A stretch of DNA of 64,000 nt from Streptomyces sedi (lineage in GTDB: Bacteria > Actinomycetota > Actinomycetes > Streptomycetales > Streptomycetaceae), in NCBI RefSeq assembly GCF_006335015.1, contig NZ_VDGT01000005.1, positions 269,555-333,554 of the forward strand. Direction: 5' to 3'. Below the pieces are notes generated by a model. That model was not told the DNA's origin. It did not search any database and worked only from the letters and a program-made list of their open reading frames with translations. The first letter of the stretch is position 1. Each line of letters opens with the position of its first letter. The position numbers were made by a program, and so were the translations under genes. Shown one piece after another: positions 8,559 through 17,334 of the stretch.

Positions 8559-10568
8559 TCAGGAGTCGCTCGCCGACGCGGCGGCGTCCAGCGCGGACGC
8601 GTCGATCGCCGCCAGGGAGCGGCGCACCTGGTTCCGGTCCGTCGTGTACCAGAAGTCGGGCATCGAGGCCCGCAGAAAGCTCCCGTACCTGGCCTTCTCC
8701 AGCCGGGGATCGAGCACGGCGACGACCCCCTTGTCCCCGCTGGAGCGCACCAGTCGCCCGGCTCCCTGCGCCATCAGCAGCGCGGCGTGGGTCGCGGCCA
8801 CCGCCATGAAGCCGTTCCCCCCGTTCTCCTCGACCGCCTTCTGGCGGGCGCTGACCAGCGGGTCGTCGGGCCGGGGGAAGGGCACCCTGTCCATCACGAC
8901 CAACTGGCAGCTCGGGCCCGGCACATCGACTCCCTGCCAGAGCGACAGCGTCCCGAAGAGGCAGGTGGCCGGGTCCTCAGCGAACGCCTTGATCAGCTCG
9001 CCCAGGGTCTCCTCCCCTTGGAGCAGGATCGGCAGATCGAGCCGGCCGCGCAGCTCCTGCGCGGCGGCCTGCGCACCGCGCATCGAGGAGAAGAGCCCGA
9101 GTGTCCGCCCGCCCGCGGCCTCCACCAGCTCGGCCAGCTCGTCGAGCATGTCGCCCCTGCTGCCCTCCCGCCCGGGCGGCGAGAGGTGCTTGGCGACATA
9201 GAGGATGCCCTGCTTGCGGTAGTCGAACGGCGAGCCGACGTCGAGCCCCTGCCACACCGGCAGCTCCTCGCCGCGCTCCCCCTCGGGCGCCAGCCCCAGG
9301 GAGGCCCCCACCCCGTTGAAGTCGCCGCCGAGCTTGAGCGTGGCCGAGGTCAGCACCACCGAGCGGTCCGTGAAGAGCTTCTCCCTCAGCAGCCCCGACA
9401 CCGACAGCGGCGCCACCCGCAGCGAGGCGCCGAAACGGTCGTGTCGTTCGCACCAGATCACGTCGAACTCCGAGCCCTGGCAGAGCCGTTCGGCGACCGA
9501 CTGCACGCTCTCCGCCGAGGCGAGCGCCTGCTTGCGCACGGCGTCCTCGTCCGTCACCGAGGAGTCCTTGGTGGCCCCCAGCGCCGTGATCACCGCGCGG
9601 GACGCGTCCCGCAGCGCCGCCACCGCGTAGCCCAGATCCTCCGGCAGCGTCTCCCACCGCCCGGGCAGGGCCAGCTCCATCAGCCGCTCGAAGCTCTCCG
9701 CCGCCGTCTGGAGCTGGTCGGCCACCTTCTCGTCGACCAGCTTGGCCGCGCGGCGGACCGCGCGGTTCACCCCGGCGGGGGTCAGCTCGCCGGTGGCGAC
9801 CCCCGTCACGCGTGAGACCAGCTCGTGCGCCTCGTCGACGATCAGCACCTCGTGCCCCGGGAGCACGGGGGCGCCCTCGATCGCGTCGATGGCCAGCAGC
9901 GCGTGGTTGGTGACGATCACCTCGGCGACCTTCGCCCGCTCCCTCGCGGCCTCGGCGAAGCACTCCATGCCGTAGACGCATCTGCTGGCCCCCAGGCACT
10001 CACGCGAGGAGACCGAGACCTGCGACCACGCGCGGTCCGAGACGCCGGGCGAGAGGTCGTCGCGGTCGCCCGACTCCGTCTCGTCCGCCCAGTCCCGCAG
10101 CCTCAGCAGGTCCTTGCCGAGCCGGCTGGTCGGGCCGCCCGTCGCCTGGGCGGCCTCCAGCGGGTCGAAGAGGCCCTGCTCGTCGTCGCTGGGCACGCCC
10201 TCGTGGAGCCGGTGCAGACACAGGTAGTTCGACCGGCCCTTGAGCGTGGCGAACTCGGGCCGCCGCCGCAGCAACGGCCGCAGCGCCTCGACCGTGCGCG
10301 GCAGGTCCCGCTCGACCAGCTGCCGCTGGAGCGCCAGGGTCGCCGTGGCGACGACCACCCGGTCTCCGCCGGCGATGGCCGGCACCAGATACCCCAGCGA
10401 CTTGCCGGTCCCCGTGCCCGCCTGGATCAGCAGGTGCGAACCGTCCTCGACCGCGTCGGCCACGGCCTGGGCCATGGCCACCTGACCAGGCCGTTCGGAG
10501 CCGCCCACGGCGACGACGGCGGCGTGCAACAACTCGGTGAGGGAGGGCTTCCCGGATGTGCCAGTCAT
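8559..10568 (-). CDS. DinG/XPD-family ATP-dependent DNA helicase
   Basis: A 669-residue superfamily 2 5'-3' DNA helicase. Walker A is QAGTGTGKS at about residues 48-56, followed by the TATLALQ motif and the DEAH box in VLIVDEAHEL. Four cysteines placed between Walker A and the DEAH box (in SNYLCL, then CLGASRC and MEC) match the iron-sulfur cluster of XPD/DinG helicases. Motif VI appears as QGAGRLVRS. The ATG at 10568 is chosen because the protein begins there with the family N-terminus (TELLHAAV). It follows the siderophore synthetase gene by 55 bp on the same strand, so some readthrough is likely. Probable role: unwinding R-loops or D-loops at damaged forks. Confidence 0.93.
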   Translation of the reverse strand: MTGTSGKPSLTELLHAAVVAVGGSERPGQVAMAQAVADAVEDGSHLLIQAGTGTGKSLGYLVPAIAGGDRVVVATATLALQRQLVERDLPRTVEALRPLLRRRPEFATLKGRSNYLCLHRLHEGVPSDDEQGLFDPLEAAQATGGPTSRLGKDLLRLRDWADETESGDRDDLSPGVSDRAWSQVSVSSRECLGASRCVYGMECFAEAARERAKVAEVIVTNHALLAIDAIEGAPVLPGHEVLIVDEAHELVSRVTGVATGELTPAGVNRAVRRAAKLVDEKVADQLQTAAESFERLMELALPGRWETLPEDLGYAVAALRDASRAVITALGATKDSSVTDEDAVRKQALASAESVQSVAERLCQGSEFDVIWCERHDRFGASLRVAPLSVSGLLREKLFTDRSVVLTSATLKLGGDFNGVGASLGLAPEGERGEELPVWQGLDVGSPFDYRKQGILYVAKHLSPPGREGSRGDMLDELAELVEAAGGRTLGLFSSMRGAQAAAQELRGRLDLPILLQGEETLGELIKAFAEDPATCLFGTLSLWQGVDVPGPSCQLVVMDRVPFPRPDDPLVSARQKAVEENGGNGFMAVAATHAALLMAQGAGRLVRSSGDKGVVAVLDPRLEKARYGSFLRASMPDFWYTTDRNQVRRSLAAIDASALDAAASASDS

Positions 10569-10623
10569 AGGGCCCCACACCCTACGCGGGGCCACTGACA
10601 ACGCGCCTGCCACGGGGCGTCCC

Positions 10624-12450
10624 TCAGCCAGGATTGAGCGGGTTGGCGACGGTGCCCAACACGGCGGCGTGCGGCCGGGTCGACCGGTCACGGTAGCCGT
10701 CGAGCTGGAGTCGGTTGCGGTTGAGGCAGAGGCGCTGGATCCTCGGGACCAGCAGGTCGAAGGTCTCGAACCGCTGCTTGAGCTCGGGGAAACGCTGCTG
10801 GTAGGCGAGGATCTCGGCGCGCACGAGCGTCCAGAAGTCGACCTCGGGCACGCGCAGCCGCTCCTCGCACAGCGGCGCCAGGAAGCGGAAGACACCGACG
10901 AACAGCCCCGAGTGGATGAACTGGGTGAGGAACGAGGGCGGCTCGGTCAGCAGCACCTCCCGCACCTCGATCGGCATTCCCTCGAACTCGGGCAGCGGTT
11001 CGGCGCTCACGTTGACGTCGTCGACGAAGTCCTTGACCGCCAGCCGCACCGGGATGTCCCGCTCGTCGAAGACCACCAGCGCGTTCTCCCCGTGCGGCGA
11101 GAAGACCGTGCCGTAGCGGTACAGGAAGTGCAGCAGCGGCGGGAGCAGCGCGGCGAACAGGCGGCGCAGCCACTCCTGCGGCTCAAGGCCGGAGCGCCGC
11201 ACCAGCTCGACGGTGAAGGAGTGCCCCCGTTCGTCCGTGCTGAGCAGGGAGGCGAGGGTCCGGGCACGTTCGTTCGGCTCCAGAAAGGAATCGATCGGTT
11301 CCCGCCAGATACAGCCCAGAAGCTCCCGGTACTGATACGGAACGCCGGCCAACCGGTCGTAGAGCGGATGTTCCACGGTCACCGAGGCGGTCTCCCCCAG
11401 CAGGATCACCCGGGTCTCCTCGGCGAGAAAGGGGTCGGCGTCCCGCAGCCCGAGCACCCAGGCGGTGACGGCCGGGGCGGCGAGGGTGCGCTCGGTGGGC
11501 AGGCCGCGCCACACCAGGGTGTTCAGGATCGACAGCGGCAGCTTGACCGAACGGCCCCGGGGACGGCTGACGTTGAGAAACGTGCGGATCGACTGCTGCG
11601 GCAGCCGCAGGTCGCCGTCGCTCGGCAGCGGCACCAGCAGCCCGGCCGCGATCTGCGGCGCGTAGAGCGTGGCTATGCTCTCGTCCCACTGCCAGGGGTG
11701 GATCGGCAGCCACAGGTACTCCTCCGGCGGCAGCCCCCTCTCGGCGAGGGTGCGGGCGAAGGACTCGCGGGTGGCCTCGGAGAGCTCCTCGGCGTAGAGC
11801 GCCCGCTCGTCGGCCACCGCGCCCGTTCCCCGGTAGGTCGCCAGCGAACGGTGGACGGCCAGCCACGGCAGGGCGCTCGGGGTGCGCGCCTCGGGGGCCC
11901 AACGGCGGGTGTCGCTGGCGGAGAATCCCAGCCGGCCCTTGTTGGCGACCAGCCACGGATGTCCGGTCTGGCGGCCCTCCAGGCCCGCGTGGTCCAGCTC
12001 CACCAGCCGCTCGACGGGCAGCCGCTCGGCGGCGAGGGTGGCGTCGGCGCTGAGGGTGGCGGTCAGTTCGCGGATCAGATGGCCGGTGGTATCGCCGGAG
12101 AGCCCGAGGACCCTGTCGTGGGCCCTGGCGACGAACTCCAGTGGGTCGGCGTCCGGCGTGATCGAGGCAGGATCGATTCGCCAGTGGCCGTAGGCGCCCC
12201 GTCGGGCACGGAACCGGTAGGTCAACTCCTCGTTGACGGGCAGCTCGTAGCGGCCCGGCTGCCCGTGCTCGGCGTACGGGGTGATGATCCCCTCGTACGC
12301 GAACTCGGCGAGCATCTTGGCGAACAGCTCACGCGAGGCGCGCTCCCAGCGCCGGCCCCCGGACCGCCCGGGGTCGACCGGCGGGGCCGCGGGGTCGGTG
12401 GTGGGGCCGGTACTCGGGCCCGGGGTGGGGTCTGTGCTCGATATGGACAA
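10624..12450 (-). CDS. IucA/IucC-family NRPS-independent siderophore synthetase
   Basis: Adenylates a carboxylate (citrate, succinate or an intermediate) and joins it to an amine or hydroxamate. The N-terminal half has the IucA/IucC nucleotide-binding core (GHPWLVANKGRLGFS, LPIHPWQWD, KLPLSILNTL), and the C-terminal half is FhuF-like (SPHGENALVVFD, VKDFVDDV). About 608 residues, normal for the family. No in-frame ATG fits; the TTG at 12450 is preceded by AAGGGAG at suitable spacing. It is the last gene of a three-gene set with the acetyltransferase and a second synthetase, all on the minus strand. Which carboxylate it uses cannot be read from sequence. Confidence 0.92.
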   Translation of the reverse strand: MSISSTDPTPGPSTGPTTDPAAPPVDPGRSGGRRWERASRELFAKMLAEFAYEGIITPYAEHGQPGRYELPVNEELTYRFRARRGAYGHWRIDPASITPDADPLEFVARAHDRVLGLSGDTTGHLIRELTATLSADATLAAERLPVERLVELDHAGLEGRQTGHPWLVANKGRLGFSASDTRRWAPEARTPSALPWLAVHRSLATYRGTGAVADERALYAEELSEATRESFARTLAERGLPPEEYLWLPIHPWQWDESIATLYAPQIAAGLLVPLPSDGDLRLPQQSIRTFLNVSRPRGRSVKLPLSILNTLVWRGLPTERTLAAPAVTAWVLGLRDADPFLAEETRVILLGETASVTVEHPLYDRLAGVPYQYRELLGCIWREPIDSFLEPNERARTLASLLSTDERGHSFTVELVRRSGLEPQEWLRRLFAALLPPLLHFLYRYGTVFSPHGENALVVFDERDIPVRLAVKDFVDDVNVSAEPLPEFEGMPIEVREVLLTEPPSFLTQFIHSGLFVGVFRFLAPLCEERLRVPEVDFWTLVRAEILAYQQRFPELKQRFETFDLLVPRIQRLCLNRNRLQLDGYRDRSTRPHAAVLGTVANPLNPG

Positions 12451-12581
12451 CGGTCGCTCCCTTGGTGAGGCCGGCGGGCCGGTCGGTGGTCGGATGGTGC
12501 GGTGTGCGGTGTGCGGTGGTGTCGAGGGGAGGGCACCGGTCGGGCCCGTGCCGGGGGAGGCGACGCGGGCCCGACCGGCCC

Positions 12582-13184
12582 TCAGCGCCGCCTGACCAGC
12601 AGGGCGGCACGCTTGTCCGGCAGTCGCAGCTCCGCCGTCTTGCGGAAGCCGGCCGCGCGGAAGGCCGCCAGGGAGGCCACGTTCCGCACGTCGGGCTCGG
12701 CGACCACCCGCGTGGCGCGTGGAGCCCGCTCCAGCACGGCGTCCGCCACCGCGCGCAGCAGCACCGAGCCGAGGCCGCGTCCCCGGTCCGCCGCGAAGCC
12801 GATCGCGAGGTGGAGGCCCATGTCGTGCGGCAGGGCCGGGTAGTGGGCGGCGAGCGGGTCGAGGTCGGCCCGGTAGACCTCCCAGTAGCTCATCGGGCGG
12901 CCGTCCAGCAGCCCCAGGCACGGCAGGCTGTGGCCGCCGGGCACCAGCTGCCGGCGCAACTGCTCGGCGGTCCGCTCGACCGGCCCTGCCAGCTGCCAGA
13001 AGGCGTCCACAGCCGGGTCGTTCATCCAGTCGCTGAGCAGCGGGAGATCACGCTCGGGGTCCACGGGCCGCAGCAGGAACGACCCGGCGACCGTCGGGCG
13101 CGCCGGCCGGTCCGCGAGTCCGGCCAACGGCTCGACCAGCGCCGTCGGCGACCCGTCGGGGGGCGATGTCGAAGGGGTGGTCAC
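12582..13184 (-). CDS. GNAT-family N-acetyltransferase of the siderophore type (AlcB/IucB-like)
   Basis: A 200-residue acyltransferase related to IucB, AlcB and RhbD, which acylate hydroxylamine groups of siderophore precursors. The family pattern starts with FLLRPVDPERDLPLLSDWMNDP, and the acetyl-CoA loop is RGRGLGS followed by a helix. A core YWEVYRADLDPLAAHY matches the AlcB-type segment. The GTG at 13184 has a strong GGAAGGAG upstream. It lies between two IucA/IucC synthetases, the arrangement of the aerobactin iucABC genes; the hydroxylase that would make its usual substrate is missing here. Confidence 0.9.
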   Translation of the reverse strand: MTTPSTSPPDGSPTALVEPLAGLADRPARPTVAGSFLLRPVDPERDLPLLSDWMNDPAVDAFWQLAGPVERTAEQLRRQLVPGGHSLPCLGLLDGRPMSYWEVYRADLDPLAAHYPALPHDMGLHLAIGFAADRGRGLGSVLLRAVADAVLERAPRATRVVAEPDVRNVASLAAFRAAGFRKTAELRLPDKRAALLVRRR

Positions 13185-13271
13185 GCTCCGGCTCCTTCCG
13201 TCGCTTCTCGGTTCTCGGCCCGCCGGGCCGCGCGCGCCGGCGCGGGCGTCCGCGACGGCGGCCAGGCGGTC

Positions 13272-15284
13272 TCAGCGCGCGGCCAGGGGGTCGGCCAGGG
13301 GGTTGGCCAGGGCGACATAGACCGACTGGCCGTCGACCGGCCCTGTCAGCTCGTCCATGCCGCGCAGGCGGGTCAGCAGGTTCGCCTTGCAGCGCAGGGT
13401 GCCTGCCGTCAACAGGTGGGAGACCAGCGGCGAGACCGGGCCGTCCGTCCGCCCCGCCTCCTCGGCGAGGAAGGCCCGGACGACCGCGAGCAACGCCGCC
13501 TCGTCGGCCAGCCCCTGCGCGCCCAGGGCACCGATCAGGCCGAGGACGTTGTTGATCCCCAGGTAGTAGGCGAAGCGCTCGTCGGTCACCGCGTCCGGCA
13601 CAAAGGTGTCCGAACGGTCGCCGAGCCCCGGCGACCTGTGCCGGAGCGCGGCCCGCCGGGACTCGCGGAAGTAGTAGCCCTGGTTGTCCCGGTAACGGCC
13701 GCCGACCGGCCAGCCCTCGGCGTCGAGCAGGACCAGCGTGTTCTGCTGGTGGGCCTCCAGGGCGATGCCCGCGTGCGCGTCGAGCCAGAGCACCGGGCGC
13801 ACCACCGCGCGCAGATAGCGCCCCAGCCACTCCTCGGCGACCGCCGCCCGGCCGGCCCCCGTGCGCTCGGCCAGCCCGCGCAGCACCTCGGCGAGGCGCG
13901 AGGAGAGCGCGGCGCCCGGCCGGCCGGGCCAGGGGCGCTGCGCGGTGAGCGCGGCCAGGCAGAGCACGTCGTCCTCGGGACCGAACGGGCTCTGCCGCAG
14001 CAGCGTGTCCATTCCCGGGATAGGCCGCCCCGCCAGGTCGTCGACGGCGAGCCAGGCAGGGTCCCGCACGATGTCGAAGCCGGGGCCGCAGGCGGCGCGC
14101 AGCTCGGCGGCGAGGCCGCCCTCCAGCAGGCGGTGCACCTCGACGCCCCGGTGGAGCTCCTTGCGGAGGTTCTCCCGGCGGGAGTTGGTGATCCACAGGC
14201 CGAGGGAGAGCTTCAACATCATCTCGGCGTCCGGGCGCAGCACCGTGCGGACCGAGGAGGTCGGGTGCCACGGCGGGCCGTGCTCGCCCAGGTCGTGGAG
14301 GAGCCCTCCGGCGAACAGCTCGGCGACGGCCGGGCGGTGCGCCACGTCCCTTGCCTGCCAGGGGTGGAGCGGCAGCGGTACGGTGCCCGGCGGCAGGGGC
14401 AGCGGCGCGCCGGCCACCCTGGCGGCCAGCGTCTCGGCCGGGACCTCGCCGCCCTCCTCGCGCCAGGCGGAGTCCGAGGCGAGCACCGCGCGGTCGACGG
14501 CCAACCAGTGCAGCCGGAAGGAGCCACGCAGCTCGGGCGAGCAACGGGCGGCCTCCCGGCCTGCGATGCCCTCCAGGCTCTTGGGGTTGGGGTGGAGCGG
14601 ATGGCCGAGGAGCACCGACTGCTCGGCGTCGAGGAAGGCGTGCCCGTGCCTGGCCGGGCCGGGATCGGCCCGGCGGTGGGCCAGGAAGAGCGCCGTCCTG
14701 CGCTGGGAGTCGGCGACCCGCCCGACCAGCGCCGCGGTCTCCCCGTCAGCCCGGCCGCCGGCGGCGCTCGCCGCCTCGCGGCCGAGCAGCGCGGCCAGGG
14801 TCACCGCGTCCAGCGGCGGGGCGCCGACCGGGGCCGTCGCCAACTCGGGCACCCCGAAGCGGTGCCAGCCGGTCGCCGACCAGTGACGCACCGGGACACG
14901 CAGCGCGGCGCCCGAGGACGGCAGCGGCAAGGCGAGCACACCGCCCGCCGGCCGGGCCACGCCCGTCTCCCTGACCCAGCAGCGCAGCAGGCCCTCGCAC
15001 GCGGCGGCGTCGGCCGCGACCTCCGGGTCGGGGTGCGTCAACGGGTCGACACCGGCCGGCCGTTCGTCCGAGGCGGCCGACGGGTCGGCCGGAGAGCCGT
15101 GGGAGGCGGAGGGGCGGTGGGGATGGTCGTCCGGCGCGTGCCGGGACTGGCGGGGCACCGAGCGCTCGGCGAGCCCGGCGGAGAACGCGGAAACGGGCGA
15201 AACAGGGGAATTCGGGGAAACGGGGGAAACCGAGGGGGCCGCCTCCTGCTGTGCGCCGTGGTCGGGGCGGGGGCGTGCGTTCAT
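13272..15284 (-). CDS. IucA/IucC-family NRPS-independent siderophore synthetase with Ser/Pro-rich N-terminal extension
   Basis: The second synthetase of the trio, about 670 residues from the ATG at 15284. Core signatures are HPLHPNPKSLEG, PLPLHPWQARDV, SLGLWITNSRRE and, in the C-terminal FhuF-like part, LDAHAGIALEAHQQNTLVLL. The first 110 or so residues are low complexity (Pro, Ser, Ala, Asp) and include a five-fold triplet repeat of the P-V-S type, so a shorter start inside this region cannot be excluded. It is the first gene of the siderophore set; no transporter or iron box is visible upstream. The two synthetases are distant paralogues, as in aerobactin-type pathways where each adds one arm to citrate. 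Confidence 0.92.
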   Translation of the reverse strand: MNARPRPDHGAQQEAAPSVSPVSPNSPVSPVSAFSAGLAERSVPRQSRHAPDDHPHRPSASHGSPADPSAASDERPAGVDPLTHPDPEVAADAAACEGLLRCWVRETGVARPAGGVLALPLPSSGAALRVPVRHWSATGWHRFGVPELATAPVGAPPLDAVTLAALLGREAASAAGGRADGETAALVGRVADSQRRTALFLAHRRADPGPARHGHAFLDAEQSVLLGHPLHPNPKSLEGIAGREAARCSPELRGSFRLHWLAVDRAVLASDSAWREEGGEVPAETLAARVAGAPLPLPPGTVPLPLHPWQARDVAHRPAVAELFAGGLLHDLGEHGPPWHPTSSVRTVLRPDAEMMLKLSLGLWITNSRRENLRKELHRGVEVHRLLEGGLAAELRAACGPGFDIVRDPAWLAVDDLAGRPIPGMDTLLRQSPFGPEDDVLCLAALTAQRPWPGRPGAALSSRLAEVLRGLAERTGAGRAAVAEEWLGRYLRAVVRPVLWLDAHAGIALEAHQQNTLVLLDAEGWPVGGRYRDNQGYYFRESRRAALRHRSPGLGDRSDTFVPDAVTDERFAYYLGINNVLGLIGALGAQGLADEAALLAVVRAFLAEEAGRTDGPVSPLVSHLLTAGTLRCKANLLTRLRGMDELTGPVDGQSVYVALANPLADPLAAR
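15191..15235. repeat. Five-copy 9-bp coding repeat (imperfect)
   Basis: Five consecutive units close to AAACGGGGG (15191, 15200, 15209, 15218, 15227) encode successive P-V-S or P-N-S triplets near the N-terminus of the siderophore synthetase. It is a small in-frame minisatellite; copy number changes would keep the frame. Confidence 0.7.
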
Positions 15285-15593
15285 CGGGGTGCGGCGCGGC
15301 GGCACCCGGGTCAACCGAGCGAGCGCGCCTCCCTCCTTCGTGCGAATTCTCGGGCCTCGTCGGGCAGTTGATCTGATGCGGTGACGTACCACCATCCGTA
15401 GTAACGACCGACTGCCTCTCGGATCACGGGCGGTCATCGGGTTTCTTGTCCGAAAGCCCTCCGGCAAGCGCGGGGAACCAGGGACCCGGTCATCGCCGTC
15501 AAGATGGGCACCGGCATAGTTGGGGAGCGCCTGATCCGTCGGGCGAACCTGTCCAGCCCATGCGAAGAACCACTGCTTCAGGGGGATTGACCC
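15285..15593. other. 309-bp divergent region between siderophore synthetase and protease genes
   Basis: No gene of confidence. The left part should hold the promoter of the minus-strand siderophore genes; I find no DmdR/IdeR iron box (TTAGGTTAGGC-type). The right part is a structured leader of the protease gene, described separately. A 28-codon frame (15503-15589) ends 4 bases before the protease start but lacks a clear ribosome binding site. Confidence 0.5.
15443..15570 (+). promoter_or_regulatory. Candidate structured leader, possibly a divergent c-di-AMP (ydaO-type) riboswitch
   Basis: Three blocks occur in the order expected for ydaO RNAs. GCGGGGAACC (about 15469-15478) resembles the conserved GCGGGGGACC. 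TTGGGGAGC (about 15520-15528) resembles TTGGGGTGA. GAACCTGTCCAGC (about 15545-15557) resembles GAACCCGTCAGC. Between the first two lies a short hairpin (CCGGT/ACCGG), as in the class. The element precedes a secreted hydrolase-like lipoprotein, and in Streptomyces c-di-AMP riboswitches usually precede secreted cell-wall enzymes. However, several invariant bases differ and the long P1 stem is not obvious, so this is a hypothesis. Confidence 0.32.
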
Positions 15594-16808
15594 ATGTCAC
15601 CGATACGCCGACGGGCATCGCGTCGCCGCATCGCGCTGGCGACGACGGGGATGGCCGTATGCCTCGCGTTGACCGCTACCGCGTGCAATGACGACGACTC
15701 GGGCGACAACGCGCAGCCCAGCGAGGAGGCGTCGCCCGAGGGGGGCGACGAGCTCCAGGACGTGCTCGACAACCTCCCCTTCGACCTCGACCTGGACGCC
15801 TGGGTCGACGGCGGCTGGGAGGACTGGGACCAGGACACCTGGCTGCGTGAGATCGGTGACTTCGTCAACCCGATCATCGAGGGCCTCTGGGACACCGACC
15901 GGATGGGCGAGGCCGAGGACCCCGACCAGTCGATCGACGACGGTCAGATCGACGAGGACGCCAACGCACCCGACGGCGACGACCCGATGGACGACCGCGG
16001 TGTCACCGACATGGAGCCGACGCCCATCGAGGCCGAGGCGGTCCCCACGCCCTACACGGAGAACGGCGCGCCGATAGGCAAGGTCTTCTTCGACAGCCCC
16101 GAGGGCCCGATGGTCTGCTCCGGCACCGTGGTCAAGGACCCGGCCCGTCCCGGCCAGTCCAACCTGGTGGCCACCGCCGGCCACTGCGTCCACGCCGGCG
16201 TGGGCGGCGGCTGGTACCGCAACCTGAGCTTCGTCCCGGCCTACAACAACGACGGCCTGTCGGCGATGGAGGCGGAGAACGAGGCCAACGCGGGCTCCGT
16301 CCACCCGTACGGCATCTACTGGGCCACCTACGTCTCGACGACCCAGTACTGGCTGGAGAACGGCACCACCACCGGTGGCGAGGGCGCCCACGGCGACTTC
16401 GCTGTCATGTCCGTCGAGCCCGAGGACGGCAGCGGTCGTTCGTTGGAGGAGACGGTCGGCTCCGCCGTCGACATCAACTTCGACGCCCCGGCGGTCTCGG
16501 GCCTCGGTGACACCACCCTCTACGGCTTCCCCGCCGCCGAGCCCTACGACGGCGCGCTGATGTACCGGTGCACCGACACCCCCGGCCGGCTGACGATCGA
16601 CCCGACGATGCCCGTGCTGTACTGGGCCGGCTGCACCATGACCGGCGGTTCGTCCGGCGGCCCGTGGCTGCGGGCGGGTGACGGCGGCGAGGCCGAGCTG
16701 GTCTCGGTCAACTCGATCGGCCCGCTGGAGAGCACCTGGCTCGCGGGACCGCGTCTCGACACGGAGGCCCAGGAGGTCTTCGACAGCGTCAGCGGTTACG
16801 AGGGTTAG
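15594..16808 (+). CDS. Secreted trypsin-like serine peptidase, probable lipoprotein
   Basis: A 404-residue exported protein. The N-terminus is Arg-rich, then hydrophobic, ending in a lipobox-like TATAC with Cys31 as the likely lipidated residue. Residues 32-150 are strongly acidic and low in complexity, probably a linker. The peptidase domain (about 160-400) has His197 in TAGHCV, Asp268 in HGDFAVM and Ser354 in GGSSGGPW, the complete chymotrypsin-type triad. An AGGGGGA ribosome binding site precedes the ATG. The substrate is unknown. It stands alone between a structured leader and a strong terminator. Confidence 0.88.
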   Translation: MSPIRRRASRRRIALATTGMAVCLALTATACNDDDSGDNAQPSEEASPEGGDELQDVLDNLPFDLDLDAWVDGGWEDWDQDTWLREIGDFVNPIIEGLWDTDRMGEAEDPDQSIDDGQIDEDANAPDGDDPMDDRGVTDMEPTPIEAEAVPTPYTENGAPIGKVFFDSPEGPMVCSGTVVKDPARPGQSNLVATAGHCVHAGVGGGWYRNLSFVPAYNNDGLSAMEAENEANAGSVHPYGIYWATYVSTTQYWLENGTTTGGEGAHGDFAVMSVEPEDGSGRSLEETVGSAVDINFDAPAVSGLGDTTLYGFPAAEPYDGALMYRCTDTPGRLTIDPTMPVLYWAGCTMTGGSSGGPWLRAGDGGEAELVSVNSIGPLESTWLAGPRLDTEAQEVFDSVSGYEG

Positions 16809-16832
16809 CCACTCCGGACACCACGACACCGC

Positions 16833-16872
16833 CCGAGGGGCCGGCGGCGCGAGAGCGTCGCCGGCCCCTCGG
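16833..16872. terminator. Bidirectional terminator between protease gene and panD
   Basis: CCGAGGGGCCGGCG (16833-16846) pairs perfectly over 14 bp with CGCCGGCCCCTCGG (16859-16872), with a 12-nt loop. It lies between convergent gene ends. Confidence 0.85.
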
Positions 16873-16911
16873 CCGTTCCGTGTGGGGGGCGTCCGCCCGG
16901 ACGCCCCCGGC

Positions 16912-17334
16912 TCAGGCGCGGGCGGTGGCGAGCGGGCCGCGGCGGGTGTCGCCGCCCGGGACCGGCTCGGAGGGGTCGGCGCCGAGGGCGACCACGCGGT
17001 TGTCGGCGTCGACATGGACGACGGAGGGCCGCAGGGCGCGGGCCTCGGCGTCGTCGACCTGGGCGTAGCTGATCAGGATCACCAGGTCACCGGGCTTGAC
17101 CAGGTGCGCGGCGGCGCCGTTGATCCCGATGACGCCGGAGCCGCGGCGGCCCTCGATGACATAGGTCTCCAGGCGGTTGCCGTTGTCGATGTCGACGATG
17201 TGGACCTGCTCGCCGGGAAGCAGGTCGGCGGCATCCATCAGGTCGGCGTCTATGGTCACCGAACCCACGTAGTGCAGGTCGGCCTCCGTCACCGTGGCTC
17301 GGTGGATCTTCGACTTGAACATGGTTCGCAGCAT
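16912..17334 (-). CDS. panD: Aspartate 1-decarboxylase proenzyme
   Basis: Makes beta-alanine from aspartate for pantothenate and coenzyme A. The proenzyme self-cleaves between Gly24 and Ser25 (HYVGSV), and Ser25 becomes the pyruvoyl cofactor; counting from the ATG at 17334 places these residues exactly as in the family, which fixes the start. Lys9 (MFKSKIH) and the INGAAAHL segment are also conserved. The 140-residue product has the short actinobacterial C-terminal extension. It is a single gene; a small hairpin (CCTGCG TTTT CGCAGG, 17363-17378) lies in its leader. Confidence 0.96.
   Translation of the reverse strand: MLRTMFKSKIHRATVTEADLHYVGSVTIDADLMDAADLLPGEQVHIVDIDNGNRLETYVIEGRRGSGVIGINGAAAHLVKPGDLVILISYAQVDDAEARALRPSVVHVDADNRVVALGADPSEPVPGGDTRRGPLATARA

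Noticed and set aside
15285..15450. Iron box (DmdR/IdeR) expected ahead of siderophore genes
   Set aside because: No sequence close to the TTAGGTTAGGC-type half-site was seen by eye. A matrix scan would be needed to exclude a weak site.
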